Below are positions 32,752-43,597 of a stretch of DNA of 64,000 nt, piece by piece. The number at the start of each line of letters is the position of its first letter. Position 1 is the first letter of the stretch. The notes beneath the pieces were generated by a model that ran no database searches, was not told where the DNA came from, and was given only the letters and a program-made list of their open reading frames with translations. The translations under genes were made by a program, and so were the position numbers. The stretch lies in the NCBI GenBank assembly GCA_038502055.1, contig JAXRKN010000038.1, positions 2,852,001 to 2,916,000 of the forward strand, written 5' to 3'. The stretch comes from Tanytarsus gracilentus (Eukaryota > Arthropoda > Insecta > Diptera > Chironomidae).

Positions 32752-33376
32752 AAGTGGGCAGTCATTCATCAAATGATTTATTACACGTACCGCATATGAA
32801 CTTTATGACTTTTTCGTGCTTTTGACATGCCTGAAATGAGAACATGTGCTGAATGAATGAACGACGACAAAACAATGCCCGTTCAAGTGTTATGTGTTTG
32901 GATAAGTTAATTGATTTAACATGTTGAGTTGAGTTTATTATATTAGGCGTCTAAACACATTTTGAGCCTGCACATCACTCCATAAATTTTCCTCAAAAGG
33001 CATCTGCTTTTGACTTCCATTATAATCCTAAATTAAGGTCAGATTCATTTTGTTTTTACAGAGCTTTTAGAAAAAATTCTAATTAATTGAGCTTTCAAAA
33101 AACTCTAAATTTTAATTTTAAAAGGTTTGAAATTTTTGAAAAGTTCTAAAATGAAACGCATGAAAGCTCAAAATTTTAAAAGCTTTGATTTGAAACTTTC
33201 GAAAAAGCTCTGATTTGAAACTTTCGAAAAAGCTCTAAATTTCTCATTTGTTTAACCTAACTTTTAAATGTCACCCAGACTCTTAATATTTTTTCAACCC
33301 AAAAATTGTCTATTATGTGAATAAATTTGCTCAAATGCGGACATAAATTTCAACAAAGTGCTTTTTATTTGCTTCC
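32752..33376. other. Intergenic, nothing recognised
   Basis: AT-rich spacer between the IR cluster and the minus-strand genes. It contains a short tandem stretch near 33185-33235, GATTTGAAACTTTCGAAAAA repeated about twice. No gene is supported. Confidence 0.5.
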
Positions 33377-34048
33377 TTAAGGCTTTCCACAATTAGATGA
33401 GGTCTTTGGCTTATGGCCTTGATTGCCGTGATGATTCTCGAATTTCTTCATCCCGCCAGAGCTTACAAAGTCTGCTATGTGCTTAAGCTGAACCAAGTCC
33501 AGACAAATTGGCTCTTCATTTGCAGTCATTGATGGATTTTTCTTTGAACCATGAGCAGCTGCACAGGGATCATGACGAATCGGAGTAGTCTTTGGACGAT
33601 TGAGTTTAATGTCAACTTTCTTATTGATGTCTTTCATTGTTGGTTCTGGTCGCTGTGTACATTTCATAGCAGCCGACTGCAATGCTTCTTTTCTTTCAGA
33701 TCCATAAATGTAAGCGTTAAATCCATCTTTTCCCTTCTTCTTCTCGACAGGGATATTGCTGAAATTCACTTGATATGGCATGAAGACGTTGACATGAATG
33801 CAATTCGGATGACCGGACTTTTTCCTCCCGCCAGCACTTCCTGCCTTTGAATTTTTCTTGCAGCCACACTCGAAATTTTTCGCAAACTCTTTGCACACTT
33901 CGGGGAGGTTCACTACATTTTGATTTTGGGGTGCGGTATGAGGTCGATCTGTGAAAGTTGAGTGATTTCCCTTATTATTAGGTATTGGCATTGAAGCTGG
34001 CCATTGGAAGGCGCACTGATAAGTTGTTGAACAGGGCTCGGGTTGCAT
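33377..34048 (-). CDS. Unknown basic cysteine-containing protein
   Basis: A single open frame of 223 residues from the ATG at 34048. I do not recognise the family. The protein is basic and rich in Lys, Asn and Pro, has about ten cysteines (for example CKEFAKNFECGCKK), no signal peptide and no membrane segment. The N-terminal third is low complexity. Codon composition and lack of stops over 670 bp argue for a real gene, and it is co-directional with the Piwi-derived gene starting 170 bp upstream. It could be a nuclear or germline protein, but nothing in the sequence shows that. Additional 5' exons cannot be excluded. Confidence 0.6.
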   Translation of the reverse strand: MQPEPCSTTYQCAFQWPASMPIPNNKGNHSTFTDRPHTAPQNQNVVNLPEVCKEFAKNFECGCKKNSKAGSAGGRKKSGHPNCIHVNVFMPYQVNFSNIPVEKKKGKDGFNAYIYGSERKEALQSAAMKCTQRPEPTMKDINKKVDIKLNRPKTTPIRHDPCAAAHGSKKNPSMTANEEPICLDLVQLKHIADFVSSGGMKKFENHHGNQGHKPKTSSNCGKP

Positions 34049-34220
34049 TTTTTTGTAACTTTAAATTTTGATCGATCTTCTCTAAACTTGAATGAATTCG
34101 AAAGTGAATTTTTTTGCACAGGCAACTGAGATTTAAATATTTAAAGTTTGGTTTTTTAAAAAAATAAATCAATTTTTATTTCATTATTTATGAGATCATA
34201 GAAATGTTAACAAAGTTGAA

Positions 34221-35348
34221 TTATTTCATGGCACTGCGATGACGACTGACTGCTGTATAAAAACTTTCATCCGAATCTGTAGAATTCTTTAAATCAACCA
34301 ACTCAACACGCTTAACAAGTTCTTGAACTGGAAGTTTCTGAAAGCTGATTTTCCATTCTCCAAGAATTTCCCTCGCCTTTGGAGTGGATCGAAGACATCC
34401 AACAAATTCGGCAAACGCAACTTTTGGATCTTTCACCAAATTCCTAAACAATTAAAATTTTAATAAAATTTAAAGGTTGATTAAAACTTTTAATTACCAC
34501 TCAGTGTAGATGGGATAACAGAATTCTGGAATGAGACAGTGGACTAAATGTTTGACGTTCCCTGTATTCGGTTCTTCGAATGAAACTCGATTGATGAGCA
34601 GTGGCTGCTTCATAAATCTCGTCTCAACTTTGTACTTTCGCTTGAAGAATTCAGCAAACGAAAACTTATTTTCTCCATCTTCAAATTGATCCTTTGGCGA
34701 GGTTGCAAAATCTACGTCGTGAATTACATAGGTCTTGTTGTCGTTGTATCGAGTCATGACTGTTTTACCTAAAAGTGAATCCTTAACAACATCCAGGCAG
34801 TCCTTACGATGGCAATTTTCAGCCAACTCATTTTGAATATATTCATACACCGATCGTTGACCAACAAGTTTATGTCTGATGTCAAATTTAAGCAACACTC
34901 CCGTGTCGTGAGATCCAATTGAAATCACATCCGCTGACCACAATCCCTGAAATGTCTGGAGCTGATAGATCTTTGAATCGTTCGAGTTTGCCATTTGTTC
35001 TCGATGTCCAAAATCGTTGAGATGATCAACAATTTTGTTGAATAAAGCATGAAAGAACTTCTTTGCAGACTTGAGTGGCATCTCGCATCGAAATACAGCA
35101 GTGACTTCAACTTGTGAGAAGCTTTTTGGTGTTTTGAACACAGTTAATTTTGAAATTGGTCTCTGTAAGTACAAAGTGTTTCCAGAAGTCAAACATGGAT
35201 TTTCTTGTTTCTTGAAGAAATTGATAAGAAAACTGTTGTATTCGCCTGGTGACACTTCAGCATTAGAAGTTGAGAGCTCATATTCGTAAATTCGTGCCTT
35301 GTTCTTGCAGAAAAGCGCAATCATAAACTTTTCTTCGTCGTAAAGCAT
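34221..35348 (-). CDS. Short Piwi-derived protein: N-terminal/linker and PAZ domains only
   Basis: Exons 35348-34498 and 34443-34221 (GT-AG, phase 2) give 357 residues. Residues about 40-180 follow the Piwi-subfamily N/L1 region (TLYLQRPISKLTVF, KIYQLQTFQGLWSADV). About 190-280 is a PAZ domain: GKTVMTRYNDNKTYVIHDVDF, then FAEFFKRKYKVETRF, KQPLLINR and LIPEFCYPIY, as in Piwi/Aubergine-type Argonautes. The L2 linker starts (CLRSTPKAREILGEWKISF) but the protein ends shortly after, with no MID or PIWI (slicer) domain; a full-length Piwi is over 800 residues. A likely 5' UTR exon ends near 35403 (donor GTAAGTG); spliced to the ATG exon it would place an in-frame stop just before the ATG, so the short N terminus looks genuine. 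It could bind RNA 3' ends without cleaving, or be a decaying duplicate with a still open frame. Confidence 0.85.
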
Positions 35349-35591
35349 TCTGAAAATTTATTATTAGCTTAATCTTATATAAATTCAAGAGGTTTAACTG
35401 CTCACTTACTTAACGTAGAATCAATTTCTGATTTAATTAAACGAGTTTTGCCGATATTTTGATATTTTCTCGAAAAAAAATTTTAAAATATGTAAACATT
35501 GAAAGATGCTGATGAAAATTGCAGGTTGCACGGTTGAATTTAAAAAAATAACGGATTTTGTAAACAAATTTTGGGAAAAATTAAATTCAGC

Positions 35592-35936
35592 TCAAAATTT
35601 AAAAACATAACGGATGAAGCCTAGAGAAAAATTTCCTTTTCGCAAATGAACAATAAAAATTCCTGGAACTGATTTTGTTATTGTCAAAAACCCTGCAGTG
35701 TTCACTTCTATTTTAAGGTTGCAGCTATGTCCTTCATTCTTCAATTCCAAAAAAGCAATTTCAGTTTCAACCTGAAAGATATTCATCAAATATTTACAGC
35801 CACTAAAAGCTTTCAATGTCTCTACGCTAATTAAAAATTCAAAACATTCTAAATCAAAATTATTTTTCATTTCTTTATTATCGTTTTCTCCATTTCTTAA
35901 AATTTGCAGACATAATGCCATTTGATGGTCTTGCAT
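35592..35936 (-). CDS. Small unknown protein, 114 residues
   Basis: A single open frame from ATG 35936, co-directional with the Piwi-derived gene. It has no signal peptide or membrane segment and looks like an all-beta or alpha/beta globular fold (alternating hydrophobic strands such as CNLKIEVNTAGFLTI and GIFIVHLRKGNF). I do not recognise the family; a faint likeness to the C-terminal strands of sliding-clamp proteins of the Rad1 type is too weak to use. Whether it is a complete gene or the last exon of a longer one is unclear, because no clear upstream exon was found. Confidence 0.45.
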   Translation of the reverse strand: MQDHQMALCLQILRNGENDNKEMKNNFDLECFEFLISVETLKAFSGCKYLMNIFQVETEIAFLELKNEGHSCNLKIEVNTAGFLTITKSVPGIFIVHLRKGNFSLGFIRYVFKF

Positions 35937-37054
35937 CAGTAGCTAATTGTGCTCGAATTAATTTTTTTTTTGCTGAACAATCGTCGCGCGCTTAAGAGAG
36001 ATAAAAAGTGGGGGTTTATGGTGCAATTGTAGTAATTTTAATTATGAGGTGAAAATTAAACTAAATCATCGATTATAAATTGATTAAAGAAATTAAATAT
36101 TTTAAATACTAAAGTATTATCTACTTAATAAAGAAGAAAATTTTGGATATAAATCATAAATTAATTGAATTCTCTTTTAATTGGGATATTTTTGATGTTA
36201 TCTCGGAACTTTATTCTGTTAGCGCCATTTGAATATTTTTTTGATTTTATTTCTTTTTTTGGGATGTTTGGCAAGCTAATTGTAACTTTTCTTAGCGATT
36301 TTTTTGGAGCATCTTTTACCGAAGCATTTCATTTCTAAGCTTAACACTAACTTCTCTCGTCATTCATGCTTTCTTGCAGAGAAATTTGCATATTTTATCA
36401 CAAATAAAGCATATTTTTTTTTAAATTTTATGAAAAACTTTTTGTTATGCGGGGATGAAAGAAATTTTTTTAAATGAAGTTTTTTTTTATTCAGACAATA
36501 ACGCAGAAGCTTTTTAAGGTTTTAGTGCTCGAATCTAGACTTTATTTTTTTTTCTCACTGGATATTGTAATAATAATAATCAAATGGTGTAAAACTCTTT
36601 TTTTTCTAATCGATATCGAGAGAGATTGAAGATTAATGGGAGAGGTTTAAGTAACTCTTAATCTTATTTTCCTTTTGTAGTAGAGTGAATGTATAAAATA
36701 TAATGCACATTTACAATTTATCGACTATTCTCTCTTCATTTGAATACAAAAATCATCTAAATCGCATGTATAAAAAAAATGAATGTACGAGAAATTATTT
36801 TGATTTTATGTCTGATTCAGAAAAATAATGATAAAGTGCAAAACTATAAAAATCAGAAAATTATTATTTAAGCTTCTATTCAAAATCTGTGTATTTTTTT
36901 CAGTATGAAAGAGAAGTGTCGGGAAGCATTCTTAAATATTTCCTTTTAAACTCGATGAATTAGGAAAAGTTGCTGACGATCATTGCAAATTCTAATATGC
37001 GCCTTTTATAAATTATAGCGGAATTACTCTTTTAAAAACAATTTCTTGCTATTT
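35937..37054. other. Intergenic / Khc 3' flank
   Basis: AT-rich sequence downstream of Khc with no supported coding region; part of it is presumably Khc 3' UTR. No clear repeat is seen. Confidence 0.5.
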
Positions 37055-40000
37055 TTATCCAAATAGTTCGTCATCAATGCCAGAGCTTTGAGTTAATTTT
37101 TCTCTCCTTCTCTTTATATTCAACTTTGTTCGAGTTCTAAAATATAAAAATAAGTTAAGATTAAAGAAATTTACATGACTATCGTGATATCACCTTTCAT
37201 CGACTTCCTCTTCATACTATCGTCCGTAATAATTTTCTGGGGAGCTCCACTAGGCTGAACGATTCCACCTCCACCTCGAATTCCTTGCTGAATGGGTGCA
37301 TGTCCGGCGCGTATCGGCTTAGCTGCGAGTGCAATAAATCAATAAACTTAATCCCAATTCCATTAAAATTTTCCGTCGATAATTTACCAATTTGAGCCTG
37401 AGGTCCGCGTCGTGCTAGATTTTTCTGGCGTACGGCTTCCTTAATTCGATCAACCTCATATTGATAGCGCTTACGATCACGCATAGCGCCTTCCTTTGCC
37501 TCTTTGAGGGCAGTTTCGAGCGCCTTAACGCGCTCCATGGTAGTGCGAAGTCTCTTTTCAAGTTTCGGCAATTCACAACGCAAATCAGCATTATCGCGCA
37601 CAAGTTGCTTGTGAACTTTCGTCAACTGCTCCAAGTTATTTTCTAAGAAGGAAATCTTCTGTTTTTGAGCTAAGGAACCTCCATCATCCTCATTGTCTTC
37701 CGAGTTAATGGACTTCTTAATGCGAGCCTGCAAATCTTGAACGAACAATTTTCTCAAATTGTGTAAAGTTTGCAATTCCTTCGCGACGGTGTCTTCCAAT
37801 CCCTTCAAATCCTTTCTGGCCTGTTCGCGTCTCTCGTTTGTCACACTAGAAATGAGCAAAAAAAATTTTTAGTGAGTAATTTCTTAAATATTTAAAGTGA
37901 TTTAAGCTTCAGCCAATCAAAATTAAAAATTACTAATTTTATATAACTAATGCGGTTTTTTTTCTCTAAGCTAATCATGATTACCATTCAGTTTGTATTG
38001 AAGAGTCGCTTGACATGAATGCATTTTTTGAAAAAAAAAGGGATAGAAAAAGAGAGAAAAATGTCTCGGGAAGAAAAAAAGCACGAAAGAGTTTGATTAA
38101 AAATGATCAAAGTGTAGAAAAATTCTCTTAAGCTCATGATTTTCAATAAAAGAGAAGCTTTTTCTTTCTGAATAAATAACTTTCATGTTTTTTTTTATAT
38201 TTTCAACTTTTTTTTACATTTGCATGTACAACATTTAATTTTTAAATTAAGTTTCGTGTGTGTTCACAACTTTTTTAAAGCGTCAAATGAGCAAAAATTG
38301 GCTTCATAGAAATATTTGAGGCCAGGAAATGGAGAGAAAAAAATAAATTATGAAGGAAAAATTATAAAAGCTTTTTTTAACAATGATCGCGATTCCATTC
38401 CTGGCGCAACTTAAAAAGTTTTTCAAATAACAAATTGCATAAATTCGATTTAAGCACGTTCAGTATCACACGATTCCTTTAAAATTTAATTCTTCTCTTC
38501 TTGAACGCAATCTTCAAACTGAATGGCGATCATTCTTATGAAAATAAATAAATAAAAGCTCATGTGTGTATGAAATGAGTCAGTTTACGATATGTTATAG
38601 TTTAAAATAATTTAAAAAAAATTGACAAAAAATTGTCTGGCAGCTAAAAATTTTGATTAAAATAAATGAAATCACTTAAAGTTACGAGAAAAAAAATTAA
38701 TGAATGATTAAACATAAATGTTTGTGTGAGTCTTAATTAGCGTGTCTAATTAGTTAACATAAAGCATTCTTAGTTCTCTATATATATAATTAATTCTTTA
38801 ATGTCCATGTTTTTCATTAATTTATCATGGAATTATCACAGAATAAAAAATCAAATTTTGATTTAGTTTCATTATTTGCCGATTAAAAATTGAATAAATT
38901 TCAACTATTTCCTTTAAGAGCGCAATAAGAGATGCAGGTACACACTTTAAGGGGGATAGCGATGTAAATCAAGAAGCATCATATGAAAATATATGGAGAG
39001 ATTTGTGCATTACTTGTGCTTATTTTGTTCCACATAAGCAGGAAATGCTTCTCTGATTTATAATATATAAAATACTTTTTACAGTACAAGTAGGTATTGT
39101 GGGCATTGATGCGTTAATAGCATCATGGTTAGGGAGAGAATGAGATGAAAGTGGAAAGTTGGAATAGTCATGGTGTCGACAAGCGATGAAATTGAAGAGA
39201 CTAAACTCTTCTCTTCGCAATTTAAACTCTTACTCGAGAGCTTTTCACTTTTGAGTCTTTCACGATAGTCAAGAAGTTTGCGATTAAGAATGTCCTTTCG
39301 CATTTTGGTTAGTTGAAAGACTTGATTATTATTATTATTGCATTTATTGTCAACCTCACACGATGGCTGGCTGTTATTTAAATGCTCATAATTGTACTGT
39401 AGCTCATCATAATAATCACAAATGTTTTCAATACTCTTTTCATTGTCCCATCGAGACGATGGAATTTTAGTGTTAAATTTAGACTTTTTGGGTGTCGCTA
39501 ATTTTGCATTAATTATCTCATTCGTTAATTTTGAATTAGGTGTTTTACGAGATTTAACATACATGAGTTCCTGTAAACGAGCTGATTTCTCGGCCTCCTC
39601 CTGCTTTAGCTTCTCGTGGTCGTTGGACATTTGCTGGTGAGCCAAAGTCATCTTTTGAGTGACGCTATAAATTAAAAATTAAATTAATAACATTTTATAA
39701 ATGAGTTTAAATGCTTTAACTAACTCCTTAAGTTCATTGATTTGCTCCTGCTTCTCACTAATCTCATCGCGTAGATCGGCAACTTGCTTCGTATGAGCAT
39801 CACGTAATTGATCCATCTGCTCGACAAATTCAACTCGCAATTGTTCCGCCTTCTGCTTCTCTTCAGCATTGACAGTTGTCACTTTTTCGGCGGCCTTTAG
39901 CTTAGCACACTCCTCGCGAAGAGCATCAACATTCTCCTCCAACGATCGCTTCTTATTTTCCGATTCACGCATCGACTCTTGTAGGGACTTCATGCGAGCC

Positions 40001-43000
40001 TCATGTTGAGAGATTAAAAGGCGACAGTCGCTCAATTCCTTCTCATTTTCGGTAATTTTCTTCGATGTTGCATTTTGCTGTGTCTCCAAATTATTGCAAC
40101 GTTGAGTAATATTTTTAGCTTCAGACTTCATTTTGCTGATGTAGAGTCTCGCAACAGTGAATTCCTCTTCGATCTTGTTAATGTTTGCATCGGAATTAAT
40201 TTTCAATTCAGCCGATGTCTCAGTGTTGAGTGCTTGACCGACTTCATAGAGCTCCTTCAACAAATTACCGAGTAAATCTATGATTCGTTTCTTCTGATGA
40301 TTTGACATGTCTTTAAGTTGTTGAAGTTCTGTTGAGGTGGTATTCAAATTTGACTGCTTCTGCTGCAACTCCTCGTTTACAGACTCTAACTCCTTATTTT
40401 TGTTGTCAATTTCTTGCGATTTTTGATCGTAATTTACGGCCAACTCTTCCAATGCTTGGAGTACTTCTTTCACTTCCTCTTTAGCATTTTCACACTCTTG
40501 TTGAATGCGTGACATCTCATTCTGTGCACTCTCGTAATCACGACGCAAGTTCGAATTAAGTTCTTCAAGATCCATAATTTGCTCCTTGAGCTTCTCAGCA
40601 TATTGTGATTGTTGGTTGATTTCTTCGTCTTTCTCATCCAATTGCTGATACAACCTTTCGCGTTCGGTCTCGAGACGAGATCTTTCGTCGGCAGAAATTG
40701 AGCCAATAAGAGCTAAACCGCTTGGCGTTGCCGGAATTGGTCCAACGGGTGCTGCAATTTCGACTTCAACATTTGGTGTACTCGCCTCCATTGGATCTTG
40801 CATGTTGAATTGTTCGTTAAGATCAACTTTCTCACCCGCTCTCCATCTCGCCAATTCAGCTTCCAACTTTTCAAGTTTGCCCTTAAGTCGGCCATTCTTT
40901 TCTTTCTCGCGCTCGTAGCGTCTCTTCCACTCTTCGGCTGTAAGTTCCTCGTTAACACAAACGACATTCTTAACGGTCTTGGCGCGTTTACCGAAATCAA
41001 GTGTTGATTTAGTTTCTGATTCGTTGAAGCTGGCTGGTGAACAGCAAATGACGATGGTCGTGCGTGCGTTACCCCCGAGAGATTCCTGCAGGATTCTCGT
41101 CAACTTTGAGTCACGATATGGAATGTGACTTTTATTTCCATCAGCCAACGCGGAAATGACATTACCGAGAGCTGAGAGAGATTTATTGATGTTCTTTGCC
41201 TCATCTAAAACCGTACCCTCGGCACCAGTCTTCGATACTTTCTCACTACCCGCCAAATCGACGAGATACAATTTACCCGAAAGCTTCTTTTGATTCTCAA
41301 GATTTTCTTGCTTCACGTTAATCAAAAAGACCGAGTGGGAGCGTGATGAATGTTCATTCATGTCTATAAAAAAAAGTACATATATTTTAATAATTTGAGT
41401 CACGAATGTGCTGATAGTGAGACTTACTTGTGACGGCAATATGCCGATTGGATTTTCCCTCTTCAATCACTTCGAAAACTTCCTCAGGACTCGATACGAA
41501 TCGCTCGGTAGCACCCTTCACGTATGGAACTCGATTTTTATCCTCATGCACACTCAAATTCACCTTCGACACATCGAGCAGATCCCGAATTTTGTCCATA
41601 TAGATTTCGTAGTATGAAACCTTAATATGGAATTCTAAGTTCATTTCCATCGTATAAATGTGATTGAAAATGTCATTGACAATGCGTGGAATGATGCCCT
41701 GCTTGACGGGATCGCCAATAACACCCTCCATGGTATGAGTTTTACCCGAAGATGTTTGACCATACGCGAAAATCGTTCCATTGTAACCAGCCAAAACGTC
41801 CGCGACAATTGACTTGGCGGACTCACTAAAGACCTTCTCTTGCGTTGCATTCGGTTTGAAGACTTTATCAAACAGATATACTTTGCCCTAAAAAGCATAA
41901 AAAGAAAAAAATTAGTTTTTTGTGCAACTGGAACAGTAATTTTTTTTTCAGCATGTGGTCTATTCATGCATAATTTTTTTTTCACCAGCAATACATATCA
42001 GTGGTGATTTAACATTGACATACGAGCATTATGAAAAGAAAGCATAAATATATATGTGTGGGTGGTAAACCACTTAATAATTTCCAATATATGTTTAGTC
42101 GCAATCAAACACCACACACACGCCGCATCATCAGCAACCTTCAAAGTTGAGCAATTTTCAATGCCAAAATGTCTCCCTTTTTTTATTTGACTAAAATGTT
42201 CTACTGCTTCTGCTCGCACAGTTGAAGGTCACAGCTCTATTTTATGTGGAAGCAAATAATCCACGAGTAAAAAAAGTTATCTTGTAAAGGAAATAATCGT
42301 CATTATGTTTCGACTATTGAATTAACATTTTTTCTCTCTCATTTTACGCTTTCTTGTCTTCTTTTTTCATGTACACACTTGTGCCGTTTTAGTTTCAAAA
42401 AAGAGATGAGAAAATGACGTCATGGAGTATCGATTAATGTCTTATTCGGCTATATGTGAACATGACTCATGATTCTCTGCAAGAGATTACTTCGGAGACA
42501 TGAAAAATGAGTGCGATCTCTAAGTTTGTAATTTTGGATCGTGATGAAAATGTTTTTCCTCTGACTTGCTGGTTGTTTTCTTCTTAAAAATTCAATTTGA
42601 GTTGAGTGAAAATTCAAGATGGATACATGGGCGAAATGTGTTTTACATTAGTCGGCTACTCAATTGAAGAGAAGATTATTTGATTTTGTTTGTTTTGTTA
42701 ATTAACTTGTAATTTAATACGGCCGATTTATACTGAGAATTACTTATATCAATCGTATCTACGCATGTCGAATATAAATATAAAATAAAAGCACATAATA
42801 TTCCCTAAACAGTCATGAACTCTGTCATATGGACTTTGTATGGTATAGCCGATTTTTTCAAAACAAACTTCGCGAAATGAAAATTTTCTCGTGTTTCATG
42901 GAAATCTCAGATTAATGTATAAAACGTCAATTTTTACTCACTCCAATCGCTATGCAGTTTTCCTCATTGCCCTGTGGAAATTTTACGATAAACTTTGAGC

Positions 43001-43091
43001 CAGCCCGTTCTTCTGAATCATTGAGAGGGCGAAAACGACAAACGACTCTTATCGAGTCCTCGGCTGGAATTTCTCGATCGGCCGCCGACAT
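37055..43091 (-). CDS. Khc: Kinesin heavy chain (conventional kinesin-1)
   Basis: Kinesin-1 motor subunit that carries cargo toward microtubule plus ends using ATP. Exons: 43091-42942, 41887-41428, 41363-39725, 39664-39563, 37845-37388, 37322-37175, 37136-37055, 1012 residues; all junctions are GT-AG and in phase. The motor domain fills about residues 1-340: P-loop GQTSSGKT at 93-100, switch I NMNEHSSRSH built across the exon 2/3 junction, switch II LVDLAGSEK. Long coiled coils follow (NLRRDYESAQNEMSRIQQEC, ITQRCNNLETQ), then the kinesin light-chain-binding part (TNERREQARKDLKGLEDTV) and the tail with the autoinhibitory QIAKPIR motif spanning exons 5 and 6. The C terminus is ambiguous: exon 6 read through stops at 37171 (986 residues), whereas a donor at 37174 joins it to a last exon ending GIDDELFG. 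The fly protein has about 975 residues. Confidence 0.96.
39079..39562 (-). other. Long open extension of Khc exon 4 into the intron
   Basis: Beyond the splice donor after LQEL the Khc frame stays open for about 160 more codons, to 39079, inside an otherwise AT-rich 1.7-kb intron. The extension is Lys/Asn/Ser-rich (KSRKTPNSKLTNEIINAKL) with a possible helical stretch (LTKMRKDILNRKLLDYRERL). Retaining it would give a kinesin with motor and part of the stalk but no light-chain-binding region or tail. It could also be chance or an alternative exon. The donor actually needed for the conserved join to TNERREQ is a good match (GTATGT), so the normal transcript skips it. Confidence 0.35.
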
Positions 43092-43597
43092 TATTGCACT
43101 AACACTTAATACAAAACAAGGTTAATAATAAGTTTTGATGGGTTTTATGAACTAAAAACGCATTTGAAATGATTAAAATTAAGTTTTTTTCTTTCTCTCT
43201 ATTTTTTTTCGTGTTGAATCGATTTTTTTCAGCAAATGATTACTTTAAGGCTGAGCGGCTGCGGCTGAACGAAAGATTTTAACGAAAAGTGCGCGAAGGG
43301 TGGGTGAGTGAGGAATTTTATGGAAAAATAATTCGATATAATTTTAATTTTTATCAAAAATTGATTATTAATTGTTAAAATAGTTAAAGTATGACGAAAA
43401 CTGACAGATATTAATTGATCAAATTGTTAATTATTTTTTAAGAAAATTAAATTTACTGTCAACTCGCGGTCGTCAGTTTCAACGTGAAATCGCTCATAAA
43501 AAAAAGTGAAAAAAATATTTAAACTATTCCTATAGGAAAAACCACAACTATTTTCAATTAATGCAAGTGCTTTAAGTATATAAATGAGCTCGTGATA
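43092..43597. promoter_or_regulatory. Divergent promoter region of Khc and the chitinase
   Basis: Only 506 bp separate the two start codons, which face away from each other, so promoters and leaders of both genes must lie here. The Khc-proximal half has pyrimidine runs (TTTTTTTCTTTCTCTCTATT on the plus strand near 43185). TATATAAAT at about 43577 is 20 bp before the chitinase ATG, too close for an ordinary TATA box. No defined initiator is assigned. Confidence 0.4.

Noticed and set aside
35592..35936. Assignment of the 114-residue protein as a Rad1-like clamp fragment
   Set aside because: Only a short strand pattern is similar; too weak without a profile or structure comparison.
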